Part shown: piece after piece, positions 7,020-15,086 of the stretch
How the letters are laid out: each line of letters begins with the position of its first letter
Position numbering within the stretch: position 1 is the first letter of the stretch
From: Oscillospiraceae bacterium
GTDB taxonomy: Bacteria > Bacillota > Clostridia > Oscillospirales > Ruminococcaceae
Assembly (NCBI GenBank): GCA_017435745.1
Contig: JAFSEN010000066.1
Location: 1 to 34,973 of the forward strand
DNA: 34,973 nucleotides
Reading direction: 5' to 3'
The notes under the pieces: model-generated
What the model was told of the DNA's origin: nothing
What the model saw: only the letters and a program-made list of their open reading frames with translations
The model's database searches: none
Translations under genes and position numbers: made by a program

Positions 7020-9728
7020 TTGATTGAAAATCTTTTTATAAATATTCTCGGAATTTCGATAACTTCTTCCGCCGCTGTCGCCGCTATCCTTCTTATTTCA
7101 AAATTTGCGGAAAACAGGTTCCGCAAAAAATGGAGATATTGGATCTGGATTTTTCTTGCGGTTTATCTCATCATTCCGATAAAAATAAATCTTCCGTCCG
7201 CACCGATAAAAATGGATGTTCCTCCCCATGAAATGATTATCACCCAATCTCCGGAGATTATTGAAGAACCTTCTGCTGTTCCGGAACCCGGCGAACAGAA
7301 TGTTCAGCCTGAGCACGGTGAAAAACCGTTTACTCCGGATTTGAGCACCGACGAAGAACCTTTGAGCACCGAACCGAAAACTTTTGTTTTCCCGGTGGTT
7401 TTTGTGGGCGCGGTTCTTTGGATTTTCGGCGCGATGATTGTTTGCGGCTGGAACATTGCAATGTATATCCGGTTCCTCAGCCGTTCAAAACCCTGGAACC
7501 GGGAGATAAAAGATGAATTCGTGCTCAAACTTTTTGAATGTATCAAAGAGGAAATGAATATTCCGGAAAAAGTAAAAATATATGAAAACCGCCTTATAAA
7601 AAGCCCTATGATGGTCGGTTTTGCAAAGCCGAGGGTTCTCCTTCCCTCCGAAGCGCTTCTTCCGGAAGAATATGAATTCGTTCTCCGCCATGAACTTACC
7701 CATTATAAACGGGGCGACCTTTGGTACAAAATGCTCATGATGTTTGCGGCTTCCGTTCATTGGTTCAACCCGTTCATCGGTTTTATGTGCCGCAACGCGG
7801 AAAATGATATTGAAATAACCTGCGATGAAGCGGTTGTAAAAGCTATGGAAGGTGACAGAAGACAGGAATATTGCGCCACTATTCTTAACATTATGCGAAG
7901 GGGACAGAACAGCCCGCTGCTTCTTTCAACAAGCTTCTATGGCGGCAAAAAATTTCTTAAAAGCCGTTTTGCCGCGGTTCTCAACCCAAAAACCCACCGT
8001 GGCGTTGTTCTTTTCATCATTGCCGCAATGGTTATTGTGATAAGCGGAACAATGGTCGCCTGCAATTCCGAAACGGAAGAGCTTCCGAAAACGGACGAAG
8101 AAATAATTGCTTACGCAACGGAACTTGCGGATCTTATTTATAAAGACCGCGATAGTGTGGAAAATACCGATTATAAAGAATATCTTACCGACAGAGCGCT
8201 TTCTTCTGTAAAACAAACTGTTTCTGCATCAAGATATTATATTGAACTTGAGGAAATTACATATTCCGAATATAAACCTTATCTTACTTTGAAGGAACAG
8301 AACAAAAGCGAAAACAGCTTCGAGCTTACCTTTGAAGCGGGTCTTGAATTCCATTTTAAACAGATGAAAAACGGCGAAGTTTTCAACAATTACGATGATT
8401 ATAAAGTCGAAGAAATAAGACTCTGCTATGATTTTGAAACCGGAAAATTCAGCGAAGTTACCATGTATGATAACAAAAACGAAGTTTATTCCGCAGAATA
8501 TTTCGGTTCCGTTCCGAAAAGCGTTCCACCGGAAGTAACCGGACCGGACGAGGAAGGAAACTTCCCGCTTATTTCTCACGAAGATTGGGACAGATGGGTA
8601 ACTTATGAAGGCGAAACCCAGACCGCCGACGAAAAACCAACGGAACCCATTTCTTCAATTCTTGAATGTCCGGAATATCTTGAACATCTTAAAGAATATT
8701 ACCCGGGAATAAACGATTGGGAAGTTGTTTATGAAACCGCGGATTATGAACTTGTAAACACTTACGATCCTTACACATATTGTTACCGCAATATTTATAT
8801 GCCAAAAAGGTTCGCGGTTCTGAAAACCGAAGAATCCGGCGATTTCGACAGACTTTTTGTAAGCACCTATGAAGATTACTGGGCCGTTTATACCGATGAG
8901 GGCTATGTTCCCCAAAGACAGTTCCAGTGCACAAATTATTCCGCTTTTGAATCCGATGTTCAGGTCGGAGATATGAGCGGAGCGGAAATTTACGACACAA
9001 TTTTCGTTGTGGCAAAAGGTCTTTGGTTCCCGGAAGAAGAAAAAACGATTGTTTTTGAAGCAGGATATCAGACAGCCTTTGCGGTTTACGGAACAAAGCA
9101 GCCGATCCACGTTTATAACACATATAATTTTGATTATGTTTATGACGCAAGCGACCGAAGAATTGAAGTTTCCGAAAACATGAAGGAAAACAGATATCTT
9201 TATTACAGCCTTACGACGAAGGATTTTAAATCCAACATGAAGATAGCCGCCTATGATTTTGAAACAAAAACCCTTGTTCCTTTCGAAGGTCTTGAAGATT
9301 ATGCCGGCGGATTTGCCCAGAACTATTGGCTCAGTTCCGACAAATTCATAATGGAAGCCGATGGCGTTCTTTATTTTTACAACGCGGAAAACCCGACAAA
9401 GCTTGTTGCAAAAATCGGCGGAAACGGAAACGGAGCTTATGACGGAAAAGTGACCGCGCATGCATATATCAAAGAGGATAAAACCCACAGCGGACGCTAC
9501 GCCTGGATTTATACCGTTGACGATACCCAGGAACACGGCTGTCTTATATTTGATTCCGAAGGAAACATCATCGAAAACTTCACCTTCGGACTTTACGGCG
9601 GCTATATTGGAAGCTACAGTTTCCACGACGGCCTTATCTATTTCAGCTATCACGGCAGCGAAAGAATCAACTATGCGGTTGATGCAAGGCCGGGAAAAGA
9701 CCATATTTTGCAGGCAAACGCCTGGTAA
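7020..9728 (+). CDS. BlaR1-like M56 metallopeptidase with propeller-like sensor, cassette 2
   Basis: A 902-residue M56 membrane peptidase. The start is TTG 7020 behind AGAGGGTG, 5-6 bases away; the nearby GTG 7012 is out of frame and stops at once. Membrane segments lie near residues 4-29, 39-56, 121-149 and 325-347. The zinc motif HELTH is at 224-228, with EITCDEAVV downstream. The fourth membrane segment ends in TMVAC, which resembles a lipobox, so the extracytoplasmic part may derive from a captured lipoprotein. Residues about 358-500 form one alpha/beta domain (starting DEEIIAYATELADLIY). Residues about 530-902 show repeated aromatic, beta-strand-like segments compatible with a propeller; no family name can be given with certainty. 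It probably relays an external signal to the cassette 2 repressor and heads the lipoprotein array. Confidence 0.9.
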   Translation: MIENLFINILGISITSSAAVAAILLISKFAENRFRKKWRYWIWIFLAVYLIIPIKINLPSAPIKMDVPPHEMIITQSPEIIEEPSAVPEPGEQNVQPEHGEKPFTPDLSTDEEPLSTEPKTFVFPVVFVGAVLWIFGAMIVCGWNIAMYIRFLSRSKPWNREIKDEFVLKLFECIKEEMNIPEKVKIYENRLIKSPMMVGFAKPRVLLPSEALLPEEYEFVLRHELTHYKRGDLWYKMLMMFAASVHWFNPFIGFMCRNAENDIEITCDEAVVKAMEGDRRQEYCATILNIMRRGQNSPLLLSTSFYGGKKFLKSRFAAVLNPKTHRGVVLFIIAAMVIVISGTMVACNSETEELPKTDEEIIAYATELADLIYKDRDSVENTDYKEYLTDRALSSVKQTVSASRYYIELEEITYSEYKPYLTLKEQNKSENSFELTFEAGLEFHFKQMKNGEVFNNYDDYKVEEIRLCYDFETGKFSEVTMYDNKNEVYSAEYFGSVPKSVPPEVTGPDEEGNFPLISHEDWDRWVTYEGETQTADEKPTEPISSILECPEYLEHLKEYYPGINDWEVVYETADYELVNTYDPYTYCYRNIYMPKRFAVLKTEESGDFDRLFVSTYEDYWAVYTDEGYVPQRQFQCTNYSAFESDVQVGDMSGAEIYDTIFVVAKGLWFPEEEKTIVFEAGYQTAFAVYGTKQPIHVYNTYNFDYVYDASDRRIEVSENMKENRYLYYSLTTKDFKSNMKIAAYDFETKTLVPFEGLEDYAGGFAQNYWLSSDKFIMEADGVLYFYNAENPTKLVAKIGGNGNGAYDGKVTAHAYIKEDKTHSGRYAWIYTVDDTQEHGCLIFDSEGNIIENFTFGLYGGYIGSYSFHDGLIYFSYHGSERINYAVDARPGKDHILQANAW

Positions 9729-9764
9729 CGGATATTTTTAAAAAATAAATAAAAAACAGTGCCG

Positions 9765-9789
9765 AAAGGGCGGATTTTCCGCACCTTTT
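9765..9789 (+). terminator. Weak terminator or attenuator hairpin between sensor gene and lipoprotein array
   Basis: Stem AAAGGGCGGA with TCCGC-A-CCTTT (bulged A), loop TTT, followed by only a short T run (9786-9789). It could lower, rather than stop, transcription into the lipoprotein genes. Confidence 0.45.
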
Positions 9790-9831
9790 GGTTACTGTAC
9801 CCATTTTTCGGAAAACGGAGGTGTTTTTTCC

Positions 9832-11031
9832 TTGAAAAGAACAGTTTTTACGGTAATTATCATGCTTATTCTTGCAATATCTTTTGTTTCCTGCGGCTGG
9901 AAAGTTGAAATCATCGACCCCACAAATCCGATTGAAGGCGAAAGCGAACTTGTTATTTCAAAAGAAGAAAAAGAAAAGGAAAATTCCGAAAACGAAAATT
10001 CTGAAAAAGAGGAACAGAACAAAGCGGAAGATAAAGAACCGGCCCTTTTGGGAGAATATGTTTTCCTCAAGGACTTTGATGAAAGAACAAGCTATCATTT
10101 TATAGAATTTGCTGACAGAATCGTGATCTATTCCGTTTCCGGAGAGATTTCGGCTTTTGATATAGTTACAGGCGAAAAAATCTATGAATTTTTCCTCGGA
10201 GATATAAACGAAATGCAAGCTTTCGATCTTGTTAAAACAAATGAAAAAGAAGGTTTTGATTATCGGGTTTTGTGGAAAGACAGAATAATTTATCTTTCCA
10301 GCAAAGAACCGGAAAAAATTGAAGAAGTTCTTCTTCCCGAAAACATTATGAAAACGGCGGAGGGCTATGCCTCATATTCCGTTTTCGAAGGCAAAATAAT
10401 CTGGAAGGCTCCGGAAGGTATCCGTATGATGGATATGGAAACAGGGGAAGAAAGCCTTATTCTTGATAATGCCGTAATAGCCGAAAAGGTAAGACCGCTT
10501 GCGGAAGTTGCAATTGAAGGAATGTGGATCGGCGACAACGGCGTTGAATGTACCTTTGAAATTCCAAGATTCATCTGCGGCGGAACAAAAATTGCCGTAA
10601 CCGCTGTTTCAAGAGATTATGTATTTTGGATGATTGCGCTTTATGATATTGAAAAAAACGAATTTGAATGGGTTTATTCCTTCAACGAAATGGTAAATAC
10701 CGAATATCCCGTTGCAGACAAATATGTTGTGATAGGTGAAAAATGGATCAACGCAGAAAGCGGAAATTATAAAAATTTTGCAGCAGAGGATTATGTGCTC
10801 AAATCCTGCGACGGAACCGAGTTTATAAAAGTAAGCTGGGACGATATGGACGGAAACGGAATGAAAGTTTTTGCCGGAAATTTTGAAAATATTGAAAACG
10901 GCGGCGAAAAAATTGCGGAAATTACACGGGAAAATGTTCGTGGACATATCGTTGCAATTACCGAAAACTATATTGTTATAAGGGTTTTTGAAGACGAAGT
11001 TACAGACCATTATATCGTAAAATACAGATGA
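9832..11031 (+). CDS. Common-head lipoprotein 1 (propeller-like body)
   Basis: A 399-residue predicted lipoprotein starting at TTG 9832, 8 bases after GGAGGTG. The signal peptide ends in lipobox FVSC. The shared head CGWKVEIIDPTNPIEGESEL follows, then a highly charged Lys/Glu/Asn linker (about residues 45-75). The body (about 76-399) has repeated short strands with patterns such as FDIVTGEKIYEFFLG and MMDMETGEESLIL, typical of beta-propeller repeats of the PQQ or WD type; assignment to one family is not possible by eye. It is the first of five paralogues that share the head but not the body. Its stop overlaps an ATG of the next gene, although that ATG is not the likely start. Confidence 0.88.
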   Translation: MKRTVFTVIIMLILAISFVSCGWKVEIIDPTNPIEGESELVISKEEKEKENSENENSEKEEQNKAEDKEPALLGEYVFLKDFDERTSYHFIEFADRIVIYSVSGEISAFDIVTGEKIYEFFLGDINEMQAFDLVKTNEKEGFDYRVLWKDRIIYLSSKEPEKIEEVLLPENIMKTAEGYASYSVFEGKIIWKAPEGIRMMDMETGEESLILDNAVIAEKVRPLAEVAIEGMWIGDNGVECTFEIPRFICGGTKIAVTAVSRDYVFWMIALYDIEKNEFEWVYSFNEMVNTEYPVADKYVVIGEKWINAESGNYKNFAAEDYVLKSCDGTEFIKVSWDDMDGNGMKVFAGNFENIENGGEKIAEITRENVRGHIVAITENYIVIRVFEDEVTDHYIVKYR

Positions 11032-11048
11032 GAAAGGCGGCCGGAAAA

Positions 11049-12134
11049 ATGAAAAAACTTGTATGCCTTGTACTTATTTTTACAATGCTTCTCTGCGGCT
11101 GTTCCCGCTGGAACGTTGAAATTGTTGACCCCACAAAGCCGGTCGAAGGCGAAAGCGAACTTGTTGTTTCCGAAGATGAAACTGAAGAACAGGAAGAAAA
11201 TGACGAAGAAGAACCTACAAAGAATAAAAATGTCGTTTTTAAAATCGGCGAAAAAGATTATCCGGTAAACGCTACCGCAGGAACGGTTATAGCGGATAAT
11301 GGAAACGGAAGTTATCAGATTGATGCTCCTTTTTCTGCAAAAGAGCCTGTTAATATGGATTTTTCTGCGCTTGCAGGTTGTGAGGAAATAAAAGAACTTT
11401 ATGTTTATGCTCATACAGATGCAAAAAGCATTGTTGTTCCGAAATTGCCAAATCTGGAATCACTTCATATTTTCGGAATAAATGTAGAAATCCTTGATGT
11501 TTTCGGAACAGGGGGAATAAAAGACATGCATATATGTCTTCTTCCGGAAGAACTTAAAATTGGGGCAGGGCCGGAAATGCTTACGCTTGATTCAGATCTT
11601 GATCTTGCAAAACTTGCGGGAGCAAAAAATATAAAAAGTCTTACAGTTTATGGAGATAAAAATCTCTCATTGGTCGCAGATATCGGCGAAGTGGAAGAAA
11701 TATATATTATCGGCGATGAAAAAAATCTTGGCGAGCTCAAGAATCTTAAAAGTTTAAAACATCTTTCTGTATATGGAATGGGACTTGACTTTTCGCCCAT
11801 AGAGGATCTCACGGTGGAAACTCTTGTTATAAGCGATATTGCCACAAAAGATTTTATCGACAGTTTTACATATTCCGAAACTCTGACGGAGCTTCAAATG
11901 GACGACGAATTTTTGTATGACGCGTCTTTTCTTGAAAAAATGCCGAATCTTAAAAAACTTCTGCTCATTGTTTCGCCGGAGCAGGACGAAGCAGTAACTC
12001 TTTGGAATGAAACTCCCCTGGAAAAAGAAATTATTTCCATGCTCAAAACAAATATTCCGAAGGAACAGCTCGAAGCCTTTGTCGAAAAGGGTGGAGAAAT
12101 TTATCTTGCTGCTGATACTTGGAGAAATAGCTGA
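11049..12134 (+). CDS. Common-head lipoprotein 2 with leucine-rich repeats
   Basis: A 361-residue predicted lipoprotein. ATG 11049 is preferred over the upstream in-frame ATG 11028: it follows GAAAGGCGG and matches the MKKL/MKKI starts of the next three paralogues. Lipobox LCGC and head CSRWNVEIVDPTKPVEGESE are followed by an acidic linker to about residue 65. The body shows leucine-rich-repeat spacing: LPNLESLHIFG, AKNIKSLTVYG, LKNLKSLKHLSVYG, TVETLVISDI, MPNLKKLLLIV. Such folds usually bind proteins or polysaccharides outside the cell. Its head is nearly identical in DNA to that of the next gene, for example over the stretch encoding LIFTMLLCGCSRW. It belongs to the cassette 2 operon. Confidence 0.9.
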   Translation: MKKLVCLVLIFTMLLCGCSRWNVEIVDPTKPVEGESELVVSEDETEEQEENDEEEPTKNKNVVFKIGEKDYPVNATAGTVIADNGNGSYQIDAPFSAKEPVNMDFSALAGCEEIKELYVYAHTDAKSIVVPKLPNLESLHIFGINVEILDVFGTGGIKDMHICLLPEELKIGAGPEMLTLDSDLDLAKLAGAKNIKSLTVYGDKNLSLVADIGEVEEIYIIGDEKNLGELKNLKSLKHLSVYGMGLDFSPIEDLTVETLVISDIATKDFIDSFTYSETLTELQMDDEFLYDASFLEKMPNLKKLLLIVSPEQDEAVTLWNETPLEKEIISMLKTNIPKEQLEAFVEKGGEIYLAADTWRNS

Positions 12135-12175
12135 TAGCAAAACGGTTTTCTATTACTGCTTAATGGAGAAAAATT

Positions 12176-13288
12176 ATGAAAAAACTTATCTGCCTCGCAC
12201 TTATTTTTACAATGCTTCTCTGCGGTTGTTCCCGCTGGAGCGTTGAAATTGTTGATCCGACAAAGCCCATCGAAAACGATTCGGAACTTGTTGTTTCCGA
12301 AGATGAAACAGAAGAAACGGAAAAAACGGAAGAAAAAGAAGAAACGGAAACAGAAGAGCCGGGAATTTCCGAATCGGAGGGAACAAAAGAGCTTACGGAA
12401 AATGACGAGCCTTCAGTTTCTGATTTTACATATATATTTGATGCGGAAAAGGACGAAAATCTTCCGCTTTCCGAAAAGCAGAACGAGCTTATTGAAGAAC
12501 TTTTGCAAACGGAAAAATGGACCGACCTTCCGGAAAATTGGCAGGGAAAAGGCGGAATTCTTTCACCATCCAATATTTTTGGAAGTGAAGGGAAAGGAAC
12601 TCTTTATGTAAGCCCCGACGGCGATAACACCCTTATTATGCTTAAATGGGGAGAAAATCAGAAGTATCAGAAATATTATTACGCACCAAAAGAAGTTGCT
12701 TATGATATCGAAGTTTTCCATGAGAAAATCGTTTTTTCAAAAGAAATTTTTGAAAATCCGCCTTTTACTTCGGAAGAATTTGCGGAATACCAGAAAAAAT
12801 ATCTGGACGGTTTCTTTTGGTCGCTTCCTGTTTGGCGTTCTTTTGATGAAGAAAATTATTTTGACGATATCTATACATATCATCTTTTAAGCTCTGCTTA
12901 TTATTCATATAACGGAACATATCTTGACGACGACCCGGAAAGTGAAGATAACATCTATCCCGAAGAATTTGTTGTGGATTATATTCAAAAATATTTTCTT
13001 TGGGACGAAGAAACCATCCGAAAAAACGCAAAGGAAGGCGGATATGATTCAGAAAGTAAAACATATAATCTTTATTTCGGCGGTGGCGGCGGATATTATT
13101 CCCCGGTAATTTCCGATGTTCGCCAAAACGGAAATGTTCTCGAAATTGATATTGAACAATATTCCGCCATGGACGAAACATATGGAACTGATTTTGTTCT
13201 TTCAAGGTTCAACACCCTTACGATAAGACTTGATGATGACGGAACCTGGAAATATCTCGGCAACAAAATTTATTATGTCGGAGAATAA
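12176..13288 (+). CDS. Common-head lipoprotein 3
   Basis: A 370-residue predicted lipoprotein; ATG 12176 lies behind GGAGAAAAATT. Lipobox LCGC, head CSRWSVEIVDPTKPIENDSE, then a Thr/Glu-rich linker to about residue 75. The body begins with a two-layer alpha/beta segment (about 85-190). Its C-terminal domain (about 220-370) contains YYSYNGTYLDD, YPEEFVVDYIQKYF, YDSESKTYNLYFGGGGG and DDGTWKYLGNKI. The same pattern recurs at the C-terminus of the paralogue at 15087, so a domain is shared between two otherwise different proteins. The Gly-rich run (GGGGG) is noteworthy. I recognise the layout from secreted clostridial proteins of unknown function but cannot name it. A 41-base gap precedes it with no terminator. 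Confidence 0.88.
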   Translation: MKKLICLALIFTMLLCGCSRWSVEIVDPTKPIENDSELVVSEDETEETEKTEEKEETETEEPGISESEGTKELTENDEPSVSDFTYIFDAEKDENLPLSEKQNELIEELLQTEKWTDLPENWQGKGGILSPSNIFGSEGKGTLYVSPDGDNTLIMLKWGENQKYQKYYYAPKEVAYDIEVFHEKIVFSKEIFENPPFTSEEFAEYQKKYLDGFFWSLPVWRSFDEENYFDDIYTYHLLSSAYYSYNGTYLDDDPESEDNIYPEEFVVDYIQKYFLWDEETIRKNAKEGGYDSESKTYNLYFGGGGGYYSPVISDVRQNGNVLEIDIEQYSAMDETYGTDFVLSRFNTLTIRLDDDGTWKYLGNKIYYVGE

Positions 13289-13311
13289 TGTTGACAGGAA
13301 GGTGAAACAAA

Positions 13312-15081
13312 ATGAAAAAATTAATCTGCTTAATGCTTGTTTTTATAATTGCGCTTTGCGGCTGTTCCCGCTGGAGCGTTGAAATTGTTGACCCCACAAA
13401 ACCGGTTGAAAGCGAAAGCGAACTTGAGGATTCGGAAGAAAGAAAACCGGTGGAAGTTCTTAATGAAAGACAGCAAAAAGCGATTAAATCCATAACGGAA
13501 TATGAACTTAACAACGTTATCTGGGACGAACTTCGGGCAAAAGGAATCGTTCCTTCCTTCACAAAAATTGAATTTTATGACGAAGAAAATTGGAGCGGGG
13601 TAATTTTGCTCGAAAAATCCGGCAAAATTCTTGAAATTCCTGTTGAAGGAATCGCTTCCTATACCGAAGACGATCATGTTTTTAACAATTACGGAACTAT
13701 AAGTTTTCTTGATGAAAAAAACGCGGTTTTCTGCGGAAAAGAAAAGGCTTTTTTCTTCAGCACAGAAACACTTGAACCCCTTGACATAAATCTTGAAATC
13801 CCGGTTTTCGAAGGCGAAGAAACCTGGATAAACGGCGTTGGATTTAACGAACAGACGGAAAAATATATTCTTTTTGCAACAGGAATAAAAAGACCGGAAG
13901 TTGAAAAAGAATTTTCCGAAATGTTTTTCTATGATGAAAACGGAAAAATCGAATCTTCGATGAAAACCTCCGTTTCCGGAACATCTAAATGCCTTGATGA
14001 ATATCTTCTGCGTGATTTTCGCCAGACAAAGTTTTTTGAATTCAGAGGAGAAACTTTTGTCCACACCGGATATGAGGCAACTGGACTTGAAAGCGGCGCG
14101 GAAATTGATTTTTATGATGAAACAAACCTTAAAAACGGAGATTATAACCTTAAAATAACCGGATGTTCTGTTTCCGGAACGGAAGAAACAAGAAGCTACA
14201 TGGCTTTTCTTTCCGAAAACGGAAAAAACGAAAAAATTATGATGTTCGATGGCTCTAATTTCAGCGACCCGAATTATTCGGGCGAAAGCGAACCCCCGAC
14301 TTTTGAAGTGAACGGCGACATCGTAACCTATCGCCACGATTATTTTGCAATGACCATGGTTCTCGATTTTGCGAAACAGAGCCAAAAAATCAAATATGAA
14401 CCTACGGACGCGATTATTGATGAGGATACCGAAAAAAGCAAAAGCGCCGACGGAAAATATTCCATCCATACTTTCGGACTTTACGGAGCGGGCGATGTGC
14501 TGAATTACCATATTTCCGTACGAAACAACGAAACCGGAAATCACATCTATTTGGGAACAGGCGGCGGAATGTACGGCGGAAGCGGCGGTTACGGTTTCCT
14601 CAAAAACAACGACATTTATTTTTACAGTCTTTCCGATTTAACGATCCATAATCCTGAAACCGGCGAGGTTATATTCAGTATTGATAAAAACTTCCCGCTC
14701 GGTTTCAACAAAGCGACGGAAATTGGGCGAGGTCTTCTTACCTTCCGCCGGGATCCGAAAGATTTCAGCTTTATTGTAGTTTATTTCGAATATGAAAAAA
14801 TGCTTGAATGGCACGATTACGAGGGAAATCCTTCCGGAGACGGATTTGGAAACTGCAACTATAAAATCGGTTTTCTGGATTCCGAGGGAAATCTTCTTGA
14901 AAGTTACGACACAAAATATCCGATAATCAGCGATCCTTTCGGACTTTGCAATGTTGATATGCGTTATTCCGAAGAAGAGCTTACGCTTATTGTCAGCGGA
15001 AGACGCGGCGAAACTGTTTTCAGCGGAATTTTTGATATGGAAACAAAGGAATTCCGGACCAAAAGAGTAATAGAGGAGTGA
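13312..15081 (+). CDS. Common-head lipoprotein 4 (large beta-rich body)
   Basis: A 589-residue predicted lipoprotein; ATG 13312 lies behind AGGAAGGTG. Lipobox LCGC, head CSRWSVEIVDPTKPVESESE and only a short linker before the body at about residue 45. The body is almost all beta: repeated segments such as ISFLDEKNAVFCGKEKAFFF, MFFYDENGKIESSM and LNYHISVRNNETGNHIYLG resemble propeller blades, and a Gly-rich turn GGGMYGGSGGYGF sits near residue 425. No enzymatic motif is seen. It is separated from its neighbours by 23 and 5 bases, so co-transcription and probably coupled translation are expected. Confidence 0.88.
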   Translation: MKKLICLMLVFIIALCGCSRWSVEIVDPTKPVESESELEDSEERKPVEVLNERQQKAIKSITEYELNNVIWDELRAKGIVPSFTKIEFYDEENWSGVILLEKSGKILEIPVEGIASYTEDDHVFNNYGTISFLDEKNAVFCGKEKAFFFSTETLEPLDINLEIPVFEGEETWINGVGFNEQTEKYILFATGIKRPEVEKEFSEMFFYDENGKIESSMKTSVSGTSKCLDEYLLRDFRQTKFFEFRGETFVHTGYEATGLESGAEIDFYDETNLKNGDYNLKITGCSVSGTEETRSYMAFLSENGKNEKIMMFDGSNFSDPNYSGESEPPTFEVNGDIVTYRHDYFAMTMVLDFAKQSQKIKYEPTDAIIDEDTEKSKSADGKYSIHTFGLYGAGDVLNYHISVRNNETGNHIYLGTGGGMYGGSGGYGFLKNNDIYFYSLSDLTIHNPETGEVIFSIDKNFPLGFNKATEIGRGLLTFRRDPKDFSFIVVYFEYEKMLEWHDYEGNPSGDGFGNCNYKIGFLDSEGNLLESYDTKYPIISDPFGLCNVDMRYSEEELTLIVSGRRGETVFSGIFDMETKEFRTKRVIEE

Positions 15082-15086
15082 CATAA

